A stretch of 64,000 nt of DNA, taken from assembly GCA_002878315.1 (NCBI GenBank), contig PNIW01000011.1:1-64000 (forward strand). The letters run 5' to 3'. Shown here one piece after another: positions 9,787 through 20,332 of the stretch (within the stretch, counting starts at the first letter, position 1; the number at the start of each line of letters is the position of its first letter). The position numbers and the translations under genes were made by a program. The stretch comes from Mesoaciditoga sp. (GTDB taxonomy: Bacteria; Thermotogota; Thermotogae; Mesoaciditogales; Mesoaciditogaceae). A model generated the notes under the pieces. That model was not told the origin of the DNA and did no database searches. It saw only the letters and a program-made list of their open reading frames with translations.

Positions 9787-10839
9787 ATGTCTACGATCTT
9801 AATTCAGAATCTAAAAAAATATTATGGAAAGGTTTTGGCTTCTTCTATAAAAGAATTAGAGATAAAAGATGGAGAGTTTTTCACACTTCTTGGACCTTCT
9901 GGATGTGGGAAAACAACAACTTTAAGAATGTTAGCCGGATTGATTTCTCCTGACGAAGGAAGGATATTGATAGATGACAAAGATATAACGAATTTTCCTC
10001 CGGAGAAAAGAAATCTAACGATGGTCTTTCAGAATTTTGCACTCTTTCCACATATGAATGTCTTTGACAATGTCGCCTTTGGATTGAGGATGAGACATAT
10101 GCCAGAAAGAGAGATTCAGATCAGGGTAAAAGAGATGCTAAAAATGTTACGAATAGAAGAACTGTCAGACAGACGTATAGAGCAGATCTCCGGCGGACAG
10201 CAACAAAGGGTTGGAGTCGCCCGGGCAATAGCACCCCATCCATCGGTAGTACTTTTCGATGAACCGCTTTCAAATTTAGATGCAAAACTTAGAGAAGAAG
10301 TAAGATATGAACTTAAAGAATTGCAAAAAAAGGTAAATATAACGGCAGTTTACGTAACCCACGATCAGGCAGAAGCAATGACGTTATCTGACAGAATCGC
10401 GATAATGCAGTCGGGAATTATAATTCAGATAGGAAATCCAAAAGAAGTTTATTTCACACCGGTTAATGCCTTCGTCGCTTCTTTTGTCGGAGGAACAAAC
10501 TTCATAGAAGGAGAAATAGAAAAAGAAATTTCACAGGACAGAGTGCTTTTCAGATCAATTGATGGTTTATTAATAGAGGCAAGAAAAGGCATGGTAAGCA
10601 ATTATGATTCTAAAGTTCTACTTGTAAGACCCGAAGCCGTTGAGTTAAAAAAAGCAAACGAAAATGGCATAAAAGGAACCATAGAATCCAAGTTGTATCT
10701 CGGCGGAAGTCTTGAATACAGAATAAGAATAGGGAAGAATTCCACACTAAAAACCTTTGCTTCGTCTGTCAACGACGTTGGAGACGTGAACTCAAATGTG
10801 ACAGTTTTTATAAAAGATGCCGTGGTTATAAAAAGTTAA
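9787..10839 (+). CDS. ABC transporter ATP-binding protein (PotA/MalK-like)
   Basis: GPSGCGKTT Walker A, SGGQQQRV signature, VVLFDEPLSNLD Walker B, C-terminal TOBE-like region. Confidence 0.93.
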   Translation: MSTILIQNLKKYYGKVLASSIKELEIKDGEFFTLLGPSGCGKTTTLRMLAGLISPDEGRILIDDKDITNFPPEKRNLTMVFQNFALFPHMNVFDNVAFGLRMRHMPEREIQIRVKEMLKMLRIEELSDRRIEQISGGQQQRVGVARAIAPHPSVVLFDEPLSNLDAKLREEVRYELKELQKKVNITAVYVTHDQAEAMTLSDRIAIMQSGIIIQIGNPKEVYFTPVNAFVASFVGGTNFIEGEIEKEISQDRVLFRSIDGLLIEARKGMVSNYDSKVLLVRPEAVELKKANENGIKGTIESKLYLGGSLEYRIRIGKNSTLKTFASSVNDVGDVNSNVTVFIKDAVVIKS

Positions 10840-11696
10840 AAAACCTTTCTTCTAAAATGGCAGTAAGGAGCTTTGCCAGTTTTTTCGTAGTAATTCTGGT
10901 GATACTCCTCGGCTAACCAGAAGTCGGAGGCTCTTTTTATTTGTGTTGCAACTATTCTCCCTTTTTGAATGAGGAATTCTTTTACGGATCCGGCAACACG
11001 TCGCTGTTCTTCGTTAGTGTAAAAAATGACGCTTTTGTACTGTTCGCCAATGTCAGGCCCCTGTCCGTCAAACTGGGAAAAATCATGAATTTCAAAAAAG
11101 AATCTGACAAGTTCTTCGTAACTGACAACTGTACTGTCATATATAACCTCAACCGTCTCGTAATGTCCCGTTAGCCCTGTACAAACCCGATCATACGATG
11201 GGTTCTTTACCTTTCCACCCATATATCCAACGCGCGTATCAAGTACACCTTTGTACTTTTTGAACATATACTCGGATCCCCAAAAACATCCTGCAGCAAA
11301 GAATGCCCTGTTTCTTTGCACCTTTTCGCCTTCGGGTACGAATTCCATTGATACGGAATTGACACAGTGCCTTACATTTTTTGGCGTATATCCTTCGCCT
11401 TCAAAAAGATGACCAAGATGGGCACCACAGTAAGCACATGTTATCTCAATTCTTTTTCCATCGGCATCCAATTGTCTTTTTACAGCACCCGGTATTTCTT
11501 CATCAAAACTCGGCCATCCGCATTCGGATTTAAACTTGCTGTCTGACTCATAAAGTGGTAATCCACATCTTTTACAGACATATAAGCCCTGTTCATAAAA
11601 ATCGTTGTATTTTCCGGTAAAAGGTCTTTCAGTTCCCTTTTTTATTATCACAAATTCCTCGTAAGGATTCAATTCATTCAAAATTTCTTTTTTCAC
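10836..11696 (-). CDS. msrBA: Fused peptide-methionine sulfoxide reductase, MsrB domain N-terminal and MsrA domain C-terminal
   Basis: MsrB: CKRCGLPLYES..CGWPSF, CAYCGAHLGHLF, RHCVNSVSM. MsrA: FAAGCFWGSEYMF, GYMGG, YHQNY. GTG at 11696 with AGGAGGT upstream. Confidence 0.92.
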   Translation of the reverse strand: MKKEILNELNPYEEFVIIKKGTERPFTGKYNDFYEQGLYVCKRCGLPLYESDSKFKSECGWPSFDEEIPGAVKRQLDADGKRIEITCAYCGAHLGHLFEGEGYTPKNVRHCVNSVSMEFVPEGEKVQRNRAFFAAGCFWGSEYMFKKYKGVLDTRVGYMGGKVKNPSYDRVCTGLTGHYETVEVIYDSTVVSYEELVRFFFEIHDFSQFDGQGPDIGEQYKSVIFYTNEEQRRVAGSVKEFLIQKGRIVATQIKRASDFWLAEEYHQNYYEKTGKAPYCHFRRKVF

Positions 11697-11750
11697 GAGA
11701 AACCTCCTAATAATAATTATCAATTCTATTATATCATAATTAAAGTAAAA

Positions 11751-11776
11751 TAAAAATTCCGGCCATTGCCGGGATT
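11751..11776 (-). terminator. Rho-independent terminator downstream of tRNA-Pro
   Basis: On the minus strand CCCGGC-AAT-GGCCGG followed by AATTTTTATTTT. Confidence 0.7.
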
Positions 11777-11777
11777 T

Positions 11778-11852
11778 TGGTCGGGGCGACTGGGTTTGAA
11801 CCCGCGACCCCCCGTGCCCCAGACAGGTGCGCTACCTCTGCGCTACGCCCCG
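11778..11852 (-). tRNA. tRNA-Pro (anticodon GGG), CCA encoded
   Basis: Reverse complement CGGGGCG TA GCGCAGAGGTAGCGC A CCTGT CTGGGGC ACGGG GGGTC GCGGG TTCAAAC CCAGT CGCCCCG A CCA folds as a cloverleaf with GGG anticodon. Confidence 0.93.
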
Positions 11853-11863
11853 AATACTTAAAA

Positions 11864-11892
11864 AGTATACCACAAGATCTTTCTTAATACAA
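11864..11892 (-). promoter_or_regulatory. Promoter of tRNA-Pro
   Basis: Minus strand TTGTAT, 17 bp, TATACT; -10 ends 12 bp before the mature tRNA 5' end. Confidence 0.6.
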
Positions 11893-11966
11893 TAGGTATA
11901 TGCATAAAAAGGATTAATTCCACATGCCATTACATGGTACGAAAATAATTTAGCGCCGGTAATTTT

Positions 11967-12512
11967 TTATTGTTGGTTCTCCAAAATTTGACGATAAGTT
12001 ACAGGCCCCAATTTTGGACAAAGCGGGGTACCTAATCTATCGTCCATCGGCATGAAATACAAAAGTGAATCGTCAGAAAAAGCCTGCTTAGCCGTTTTGT
12101 AGTAATTGGATTCTGATACTGGAATTACGCATAACCATAAATTATAATCACCGTATTTTCCGATCTTTTCACTTGTCACAGACACGTATTTGCGAACTCC
12201 GGTTTTAACTATAATCGCAGGCGTTTCCTGGACCTTCAATCCTAAAACAACATATATGTCAGAATTATAATTCAACTTAAACAGAACATCGGCAAAGTGT
12301 TGAAGGGTATTATCAGAGTTGTAAGTTAACATTTCACCTAAGAATGTCAAAGTAACCGGATTGGCCGCTATCCCAAGGACAACAGAACCACCAGTGGCTT
12401 TTAAAGTTAACTGTCCAAAAATATAATTCTCAGCATTCGAAAAATCATCCTTTGAAATGTAATTTGCAAATATAAGTCCAGAGAATATACCTGCCATTAA
12501 AAGAATATTCAT
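11967..12512 (-). CDS. Hypothetical protein with N-terminal hydrophobic segment
   Basis: Long ORF overlapping the upstream murJ stop by 4 bp (ATGA type). Confidence 0.6.
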   Translation of the reverse strand: MNILLMAGIFSGLIFANYISKDDFSNAENYIFGQLTLKATGGSVVLGIAANPVTLTFLGEMLTYNSDNTLQHFADVLFKLNYNSDIYVVLGLKVQETPAIIVKTGVRKYVSVTSEKIGKYGDYNLWLCVIPVSESNYYKTAKQAFSDDSLLYFMPMDDRLGTPLCPKLGPVTYRQILENQQ

Positions 12513-14095
12513 TTCTTGATAAATCTTTTTACCACCATTCTTATTTCATTTCTTCCGAAGAACGTAAAGAGCGTCAAAAATACAGAGATCGCGATTAGGT
12601 CCCTTGATAAGGTATTTAATTTTGAAAGCATGAATAAAAAGATGATCACGTAAATTATAGATGTCATTATCGGTAAAATCGTCTTGATAGAAAAGAACCC
12701 TCTCATTCCAGATATTCCAAGATCGTATATCATCAAAAACAAAAGTAAAAATGAGACTATACTCGAAGAAGCCGCTATGCCTTCTTGTTTTAGCGGGATC
12801 ATCAATATCCAATCGAGGTATGCATTCAAAAAGATCATGGGAACGCTTATTAAAGTCAATCTTAAGGTTTGTTTTTTCGAGATGTATATATTTCCAAGGA
12901 TACCCGTAAGAGGAACGGTTATTATCATCGGCGAATAGGCAACAAGGGTTGAGGCGGTCATAAGAGTCGATTCTGCTGTAAAGGCTCCCCGTTGGTATAT
13001 TATCTTTACTATCAAATCGGCACAGACAATGGTAAAAGCAGTTATCGGGGCAAGGATCTTTATCATTGATTCGAAGATCGTACGTGTTTGAGAAACGATT
13101 GCTTTGCCATTGAAATTGACCGCGTTTTCAGAAAGGCTTGTCAAAGAGGTTGTAAGAATTCCAGAAGTTATAATCCCGTTTATCATTCCAACTATCGTAA
13201 AAGAATAGTTCAATGATGAAATACTTCCAACCTCAAGGCCGCTTGCAAAGGCTCTGTCCACAACACTGTTTATCGTTGCAACCGAAGAAGAAAGCAAAAG
13301 GGGAATGGCAAGGTAAAAGGTATGCTTTATTTCTCCGCGCCCAAATCCGAAGGGAATCTTTCCCCATATCTTTCTTCCATAAAGATACGCCGTAAGACCT
13401 ATCGCTCCCGTTCCAAATTCGAGAGAAAGGGCATAGGATCCCTCTTTGAGAAACGGGTAAAATACAAGCATCGCGGGTATTAGAAAGAGATTTGCCGAAA
13501 ACTGGGCGACAGAATACTGAAAAAACATCCTTTCGGCCCTTAAGAAGGATCCGAAAAGGTTCGACCAGCCATTTAAAAGCGGAAGAAGGGAATATATTCT
13601 AAGGTAATTTTCCGCCATTCTGAATTCTTCTCCTTCAAAGGTAGGGGCAAAGATATGGATGTAAAAAGACGGAAAGATTGCAAGGGTAATCCCGAATAAG
13701 ACAAGAAAGATAGATGTGAAGGTAAGAAGAGATCTCGCGTATTCTATGTGATGATTGTGCCTTTTCTCCTCTATGTAAATTGGCACGGCTATAGATGCAA
13801 ATGCGCCAGCTATTATTCCGGCAACTATATCCGTAGGTCCCAAAGCCACGATAACGGCATCGTACCCTCTACTTGTTCCAAAAAGCATGCCGGCAAGCAT
13901 CTGCCTTACAAAGCCAAGTACCTTCGATCCGGCAACAAAGAGAGTTATCCATACTGTACCGCTTATTATATCCTGTGAAGAGATCCTTCCGTCGTTCGTC
14001 TTTAACACCCTATTTTGATTCGATATTAAACAAAGTATATCAGATTCCATATATTTTGTATAAATTATCAAATAAATTAACGCTTTTTTAAGCAA
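12509..14095 (-). CDS. murJ: Lipid II flippase MurJ/MviN family
   Basis: Polytopic; GFVRQMLAGMLFGTSRGYDAV, NLFGSFLRAERMFF, RGAFTAEST typical of MurJ. True start may be internal. Confidence 0.88.
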   Translation of the reverse strand: MLKKALIYLIIYTKYMESDILCLISNQNRVLKTNDGRISSQDIISGTVWITLFVAGSKVLGFVRQMLAGMLFGTSRGYDAVIVALGPTDIVAGIIAGAFASIAVPIYIEEKRHNHHIEYARSLLTFTSIFLVLFGITLAIFPSFYIHIFAPTFEGEEFRMAENYLRIYSLLPLLNGWSNLFGSFLRAERMFFQYSVAQFSANLFLIPAMLVFYPFLKEGSYALSLEFGTGAIGLTAYLYGRKIWGKIPFGFGRGEIKHTFYLAIPLLLSSSVATINSVVDRAFASGLEVGSISSLNYSFTIVGMINGIITSGILTTSLTSLSENAVNFNGKAIVSQTRTIFESMIKILAPITAFTIVCADLIVKIIYQRGAFTAESTLMTASTLVAYSPMIITVPLTGILGNIYISKKQTLRLTLISVPMIFLNAYLDWILMIPLKQEGIAASSSIVSFLLLFLMIYDLGISGMRGFFSIKTILPIMTSIIYVIIFLFMLSKLNTLSRDLIAISVFLTLFTFFGRNEIRMVVKRFIKK

Positions 14096-14180
14096 GCATT
14101 CTCATTTTTATAAGTGGTGGGAGCATGTAACTAAATTAGTGTTATAATTAATACCGAATTATTCAAAGGAGGTTTTGAAA

Positions 14181-15467
14181 ATGCATACGGATATAATCGA
14201 TGTAAAGGCAATGGAGATTCTTGACTCGAGAGGAAATCCGACAGTTGAGGTCGATGTGCTTTTAGAAGACGGAACGACCGGAACGGCCATGGTTCCGTCC
14301 GGAGCGTCAACTGGAAAACATGAAGCCCTTGAATTAAGAGATGGTGGAAAGAGGTATGATGGTAAGGGCGTTGAAAAGGCCGTCGAGAATGTCAACGAAA
14401 AGATAGCCCCAAGAGTTGTCGGTTTAAACGTTTTTGATCAAGCATACGTCGACAAAACGATGATAGAACTCGATGGAACACCAAATAAATCTTCTCTCGG
14501 GGCAAATGCGATTTTAGGAGTTTCAATGGCAGTCGCCCGTGCCGCTGCAAATGCCCTTTACATGGATCTTTACGAGTACCTTGGAGGACCAAATGCAAAG
14601 ACGTTACCAGTTCCAATGATGAACGTTATAAATGGCGGAAAACATGCTGACAGTGGCCTTGATATACAGGAATTTTTGATAGTTCCTGCCGGTGCGCCAA
14701 CTTTTAAAGAGGCTTTAAGGTACGGGGCTGAGACCTTCCAGGCGCTGAAATCTATTCTAAAGTCTATGAAGATGGCAACATCCGTTGGCGATGAGGGAGG
14801 ATTCGCGCCGAAGTTAGGTTCAAATGAAGAGGCGATAGAAGTAATCGTGCAGGCCATAGAAAAGGCCGGATACAAACCCGGAAAAGACATATATGTGGCC
14901 ATTGATGCCGCACCAGATTCATTCTACGATGAAACAAAGAAAAAGTATCATTTTGGTGGAAAGGATATAACAACTGATGAATTACTCGATTTTTACAAGA
15001 AGATCGTCGATAAGTATCCGGTAATCTCGATAGAAGATCCATTCTACGAGGAAGACTGGGATGGTTTTGTCAAGATCACAAAAGAACTCGGCAAAAAAAT
15101 CCAGATTATCGGTGATGATCTGTACGTTACCAATGTCAACAGATTAAAAACCGGCGTAGAGAAAAAAGCGACAAATTCTATTCTTATAAAGCTGAACCAG
15201 ATAGGTACCGTTACGGAGACTTTAGATACAATCGAGTATGCGAAAACTCACGGATTTACATGCGTTGTTTCTCACAGATCTGGAGAGACGGAAGATACAT
15301 TCATAGCAGATCTCTCGGTTGGAATGAATACCGGCCTTATAAAAACCGGATCTTTGTCAAGAAGCGAAAGAATAGCAAAATACAACAGACTTCTTAAGAT
15401 AGAGTCAAAACTCGGTTCTGTAGGCCTTTACAAAGGATTAGGCGCATTTTACTCAATCGGAAGATGA
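14181..15467 (+). CDS. eno: Enolase
   Basis: [60 protein letters not shown] after AAAGGAGGT. Confidence 0.97.
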   Translation: MHTDIIDVKAMEILDSRGNPTVEVDVLLEDGTTGTAMVPSGASTGKHEALELRDGGKRYDGKGVEKAVENVNEKIAPRVVGLNVFDQAYVDKTMIELDGTPNKSSLGANAILGVSMAVARAAANALYMDLYEYLGGPNAKTLPVPMMNVINGGKHADSGLDIQEFLIVPAGAPTFKEALRYGAETFQALKSILKSMKMATSVGDEGGFAPKLGSNEEAIEVIVQAIEKAGYKPGKDIYVAIDAAPDSFYDETKKKYHFGGKDITTDELLDFYKKIVDKYPVISIEDPFYEEDWDGFVKITKELGKKIQIIGDDLYVTNVNRLKTGVEKKATNSILIKLNQIGTVTETLDTIEYAKTHGFTCVVSHRSGETEDTFIADLSVGMNTGLIKTGSLSRSERIAKYNRLLKIESKLGSVGLYKGLGAFYSIGR

Positions 15468-16921
15468 AATTCTCGAATATAGTAGAATTACTCTCGAAGA
15501 ATGACCTCGTCGTAGGTCATTCTTTGTCATATGATCCAGAAATAAATGAATTCTGTGAAGATTCAAGAAAGACCGGCGAAGGTTCCCTTTTCGCTTGCAT
15601 AAAGGGATCAAGATTTGATTCCCATACTGTCGCAAATGAAACAAAGGCCGCGGCCTTTGTCTGTCAGTATGAAATAAAGACCTCAAAGCCTTACATCATT
15701 GTAAATGATATAAGACGTGCTGTATCTTTAATTGCCTATAATTTTTACGGTCCCTTCGATGACATGAAATTCTTTGCCGTCACGGGCACAAAGGGAAAAA
15801 CAACATCTGCGACTCTCTTTAGTGAGATAGTAAAGGCTTACGGCGATGGATGTGCCCTGATGACAACCGTTGTGAATTCGACGCCTAAGTTCTTTGAACT
15901 TTCAGATCACACAACCCAGTCGCCAATATACTTTGCAAAACTTTTGCAAAGAGCAAAAAGTGAAAGGGCAAAATTCGCCTCCCTCGAGGCTTCTTCTCAA
16001 GGCCTTGAAATGAAGCGACTTGATGGGCTATCATTTGATAGAATAGCCTTTTTAAACCTTACACGTGATCATTTTGATACCCATCTCAATTTTGAAAATT
16101 ATTTCGAGGCAAAGGCCCATCTCATAGATCTTGTAAAACCCGATGGGATCGCATTTATAAATATAGATGCCGGAAAGTGGGCAAAATTGTACGCCCAGCG
16201 CGCCTCTGAGAAGGGAATAAAGGTAATAACTTACGGAAAAAAGGCAGATGTGATCTTCAAGATAAAGAAATCAGACGATAACGGTACAAAATTCGTATTA
16301 AATGTCGATGGAGAGAATATAGATTTCGATACCCCGATAATAGGAGATTTTATGGTCTACGATCTCGTCCCTTCGATTCTTTCAGCGGTGTCATTTGGAA
16401 TTGGCATAGATTTTATAAGAGATGTGGTCAAAAAATTCAGAGGGGTTGAAGGAAGGCTCGAAAGGTACCATGGCAATGGATACGATTTCTACATAGATTA
16501 TGCCCACACACCCGCGGCTCTTGAGGCCGTGCTTAAATTTGTCAAAAAATTGACAAAGGGCCGTCTTATTCTCGTCTTTGGCGCTGGTGGAGACGCTGAC
16601 AGAGGAAAAAGGCCTTTGATGGGATCTATGGCACAGAAATATGCCGATCTTATCTTTCTTACCAATGACAATCCAAAATCCGAAGATCCCATGAAGATAA
16701 TAAACGAGGTTATGAACGGAATATCGGAAAGGGAAAAACTTCGGGTAATTCCGGACAGAAGGATGGCAATAGAGATGGCCCTGAAAGAATGGAGAGATGG
16801 TGACAAGTTGGTGATTGCCGGAAAGGGTCATGAAAGAGTCCAGATCTTCAACGGCTATGAAGTGCCCTTTAAAGATAAAGATGTAGCGTTCGATATTTTG
16901 AAAGGGATGGGGCTTGTTTGA
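15464..16921 (+). CDS. murE: UDP-N-acetylmuramyl-tripeptide synthetase
   Basis: [41 protein letters not shown]. Confidence 0.92.
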   Translation: MKFSNIVELLSKNDLVVGHSLSYDPEINEFCEDSRKTGEGSLFACIKGSRFDSHTVANETKAAAFVCQYEIKTSKPYIIVNDIRRAVSLIAYNFYGPFDDMKFFAVTGTKGKTTSATLFSEIVKAYGDGCALMTTVVNSTPKFFELSDHTTQSPIYFAKLLQRAKSERAKFASLEASSQGLEMKRLDGLSFDRIAFLNLTRDHFDTHLNFENYFEAKAHLIDLVKPDGIAFINIDAGKWAKLYAQRASEKGIKVITYGKKADVIFKIKKSDDNGTKFVLNVDGENIDFDTPIIGDFMVYDLVPSILSAVSFGIGIDFIRDVVKKFRGVEGRLERYHGNGYDFYIDYAHTPAALEAVLKFVKKLTKGRLILVFGAGGDADRGKRPLMGSMAQKYADLIFLTNDNPKSEDPMKIINEVMNGISEREKLRVIPDRRMAIEMALKEWRDGDKLVIAGKGHERVQIFNGYEVPFKDKDVAFDILKGMGLV

Positions 16922-18138
16922 GGTTGTCTGAAATTTCGAGATTTCTCAATGGAGAACTCATAGGAGAAGACAGAGAAGTAAAAAATTTTAAATCTGATTC
17001 CCGCCAGTGCGGGGCAGACGATCTCTTTTTTGCGCTCAAAGGCCAAAACGCAGACGGCCATGATTTTGTCAAAGAGATTTACTCAAAAGGATCGACTGCC
17101 GTTGTAAGTAAGAGGATAGATTTTTCTCCCTATATTCTTGTCGAAGATGTAAAAAAGGGTATGATCGATTTTGCAAGATCAAAGATAAAGGGATCGCTAA
17201 AAATAGCGATAACGGGCTCAAATGGAAAGACAACGACCAAAGAATTTCTCTTTCACCTTCTTTCAAAACATGGGAGAGTGTTAAAAACAGAGGGAAATCT
17301 AAATACCGACGTCGGCATCTCGTTATCGATTTTGAACGGCATCTCAAATCCAGATTTCTGCGTTATGGAAATGGGCGCGCAAATGCCATTTGATATAGAA
17401 TATCTCTCTTCAACTTTTAATCCGGACATCTCTATAATAACCCTTGCCGGAAGTGCCCATTCTGCTTTCATAGACGTGGTAAAAGAAAAATCCTCGATCG
17501 CAAAACATACAAAGGATTTCGTCATCTACGATGGAGATCCACGGCTTGCCCTCGAAGGAAAGGGCGTCATTTACGATCAATTCGTGCGTCTGAAAGGATA
17601 TGACACTCTTAAAACGATAGTCGAGATAAACGGATCAAGATTGATCCTCGATGGCATTTGGGGAGATGGACAGATAAAAGACCTAAACATGGCCCTCACC
17701 TTGCTTTCACGAATAGGCCTAACTTTTAGCATCTCCGATCTTGAAAATTTAGAGATACCTTCCTCTCGAATGAAGGTAGAAAAAATAGGAGATTATCTGT
17801 TAGTCGATGACACTTACAACGCAAGTCCCGAGTCATTTGAAAATACGGCAAGAACATGCGCAAATCTTGGAAAAGTTGTGTGGATAATAGCACCGATGAA
17901 AGAACTTAAAGAAGATGAAAATTTAAAGAATAAGTTTCTTTCTTTATACGAAGAACTTAAGCCAAAGCATGTTTTCACATTTCAAAATGAGAATTTTTAT
18001 CCATTTGGAATTCCTTACAATTTGGATAAGTTTTTAAATATCTTGGAGAAAAATGATGTTATACTTGTTAAGGGTTCAAGGTTTTATCATATGGAAGATA
18101 TATTAAAGCAGATAAGGGAGGCATTGAAAGCATCTTGA
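16918..18138 (+). CDS. murF: UDP-N-acetylmuramoyl-tripeptide--D-Ala-D-Ala ligase
   Basis: ITGSNGKTTTKEFLFHLL, MGAQMPFDIEYL, DDTYNASPESF. Confidence 0.92.
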   Translation: MRLSEISRFLNGELIGEDREVKNFKSDSRQCGADDLFFALKGQNADGHDFVKEIYSKGSTAVVSKRIDFSPYILVEDVKKGMIDFARSKIKGSLKIAITGSNGKTTTKEFLFHLLSKHGRVLKTEGNLNTDVGISLSILNGISNPDFCVMEMGAQMPFDIEYLSSTFNPDISIITLAGSAHSAFIDVVKEKSSIAKHTKDFVIYDGDPRLALEGKGVIYDQFVRLKGYDTLKTIVEINGSRLILDGIWGDGQIKDLNMALTLLSRIGLTFSISDLENLEIPSSRMKVEKIGDYLLVDDTYNASPESFENTARTCANLGKVVWIIAPMKELKEDENLKNKFLSLYEELKPKHVFTFQNENFYPFGIPYNLDKFLNILEKNDVILVKGSRFYHMEDILKQIREALKAS

Positions 18139-19085
18139 GCCATGTTATCGAATTTGTGCTTTCTTTTATCCTTTCACTTTTAACGCTTTATCCTTTTTTG
18201 CTTTTCATGAGAAGAAGGAAGATAGGTCAGCACATAAGACCAGAAGGGCCGAATATGCACAATTACAAAGAGGGAACTCCAACGATGGCCGGTGCTGTAT
18301 TTATACCGGTTGCCGTTTTTGTAGCCCTTATCTTTGACAGCTCTTTGCCTTCTTTGATCCTTGCCATGTCGACGATGGGATTCTGGTTAATAGGACTTGC
18401 AGATGGACTCATCCAGACCTTTTTCAAAAGGGCAAAGGGATTAAGCGGAATCCAAAAACTCTCGCTTCAGATTTTCGTATCTTTAATTGCTTACGTCTTT
18501 GTCGAGATGATCAATCCTCATACGTACGTTTTAATTCCATTTACCTCTTTTGCTGTGAATTTTGGGTGGTTTTATCCGATCTTTACCGTAATCTTTGCGG
18601 CAGGCATGTCCAATGCCTCGAACCTTACCGATGGGCTCGACGGCCTTGCCGGAGGTATATTTTTGATATCTTCTCTTGGCCTTCTTGTTTTTTCGATGCT
18701 CAAAGGTTTACCCATTTCTATGACTTTGAGCATGATGGGAGCCGTCCTTGGATTTTTATTCTATAATGTAAAGCCTGCAAAGATCTTCATGGGAGATGTT
18801 GGTTCTCTTGCCCTCGGGGGTTATATAGGCATTATAGGTATGCTTTACGGTATAGAATTATGGATGATTCTTATCTTTCCAGTCTTTGTAATTGAAGCCT
18901 TAAGTGTTTTGATGCAGGTGACAAGTTACAAGATAAGAAAAAAACGCATCTTTAAAATGAGCCCGATTCACCACCATTTTGAACTGTCCGGTTATTCCGA
19001 ACTCGAGGTAACAACTGGATTTTGGATATCTCAGGCCATCTTCACGGCTGCCATTGTTGGAGGAATATTATGGATTTTGCTTTGA
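18135..19085 (+). CDS. mraY: Phospho-N-acetylmuramoyl-pentapeptide transferase
   Basis: EGTPTMAGAVF, NLTDGLDGLAGG, MGDVGSLALGG, MSPIHHHFELSGYSE. Confidence 0.95.
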   Translation: MSHVIEFVLSFILSLLTLYPFLLFMRRRKIGQHIRPEGPNMHNYKEGTPTMAGAVFIPVAVFVALIFDSSLPSLILAMSTMGFWLIGLADGLIQTFFKRAKGLSGIQKLSLQIFVSLIAYVFVEMINPHTYVLIPFTSFAVNFGWFYPIFTVIFAAGMSNASNLTDGLDGLAGGIFLISSLGLLVFSMLKGLPISMTLSMMGAVLGFLFYNVKPAKIFMGDVGSLALGGYIGIIGMLYGIELWMILIFPVFVIEALSVLMQVTSYKIRKKRIFKMSPIHHHFELSGYSELEVTTGFWISQAIFTAAIVGGILWILL

Positions 19086-20332
19086 TTGGCTTTGGTGTAA
19101 GCAATAGATCGGTCCTTAATTTTTTGATGGAAAAAAAGATGGGAAATATCTTTGTTTCGGAAAAAAATTCACTCTCAGATGAAGATAAATCATTCTTCTT
19201 AAAACACGGGATAGATTTTGAAGAAAATGGAAATACAGAGCGTGTTTTAAAAAGCGATTTGATAATATACAGTCCTTCTGTAAGACCGGACGATCCTCTT
19301 ATTGAAATGGCAGTAAAGGAGAAACGCGCTATCGGAGAGATAGAATTCGCATGGAGGTACATTCTAAAGAATTCTAAGGTAGTCGCGATAACAGGATCAA
19401 ACGGAAAAACCACGACAGTCTCCCTTACAGATCACATTTTAAAAATTTCAAATATTCCGCATTTTACAGGCGGAAATATAGGAAGGGCGGCAAGCGATAG
19501 AAGAGACGAGCCAATCTCATTGTTGGAGATAAGCAGTTTCCAGTTGATGGGTACCGATACATTCGTACCAGATATCGGAGCCGTGTTGAATATCTCTCCG
19601 AATCATCTCGACTGGCACAAAAGTTTTGAAGAGTACGTAGACTCGAAGATGAAACTCGCCATGTCAAAAACATTCGTCTACAACGCAGATAGCATGATTC
19701 CGAATGTTAATGGAATGAGAATATCGAGAATTTCTGGGGATATAGTTATAGATGATAATGGATTCAAAATAGGCAAAACCTATTTTTCTCTCGACAAGAC
19801 TAAATTGAGAGGAATTCATAACGTTTACAACGCGGCCTTTGCCACTTTTATTGCTGAATTACTTGGCTCTTCCGAGGATCAGATCATGAAAGGACTTGAA
19901 ACCTTTATCCCGCTCGAGCACAGACAGGAGGTTTTCGCAAAGATAGACGGTGTTACGTACGTGAATGATTCAAAATCGACAACTTCCGAATCGACGCTAA
20001 AAGCACTTGAGAATTTTAAAAATCCTATAGTCATAATATGTGGCAGGCCAAAGGAAAAAGATTACTCAAACCTTGCAAAGGGACTAAAGGAAAGATCAAA
20101 ATCCGTCATACTTATGGGGGAAATGATTCCAGTAATTGAGCCCCTTCTTAATGGAACGCGCTATTTCAAAGTCAGTTCGATGGAAGAGGCGGTAACAATG
20201 GCAAAGAAAATAGCTGAAGATGGTGACTTTGTGCTTTTGAGTCCGGCGGCAACATCTTTTGATATGTTTAAAAATTACGAAGAGCGCGGAAGGGAATTCA
20301 AAAGGATCGTCTATGGAAAAGTCAACGAGTAG
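19070..20332 (+). CDS. murD: UDP-N-acetylmuramoylalanine--D-glutamate ligase
   Basis: ITGSNGKTTTVSLTDHIL, LNISPNHLDWHKSFEEY, NDSKSTTSESTLKAL. ATG at 19070 overlapping mraY. Confidence 0.93.
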   Translation: MDFALIGFGVSNRSVLNFLMEKKMGNIFVSEKNSLSDEDKSFFLKHGIDFEENGNTERVLKSDLIIYSPSVRPDDPLIEMAVKEKRAIGEIEFAWRYILKNSKVVAITGSNGKTTTVSLTDHILKISNIPHFTGGNIGRAASDRRDEPISLLEISSFQLMGTDTFVPDIGAVLNISPNHLDWHKSFEEYVDSKMKLAMSKTFVYNADSMIPNVNGMRISRISGDIVIDDNGFKIGKTYFSLDKTKLRGIHNVYNAAFATFIAELLGSSEDQIMKGLETFIPLEHRQEVFAKIDGVTYVNDSKSTTSESTLKALENFKNPIVIICGRPKEKDYSNLAKGLKERSKSVILMGEMIPVIEPLLNGTRYFKVSSMEEAVTMAKKIAEDGDFVLLSPAATSFDMFKNYEERGREFKRIVYGKVNE

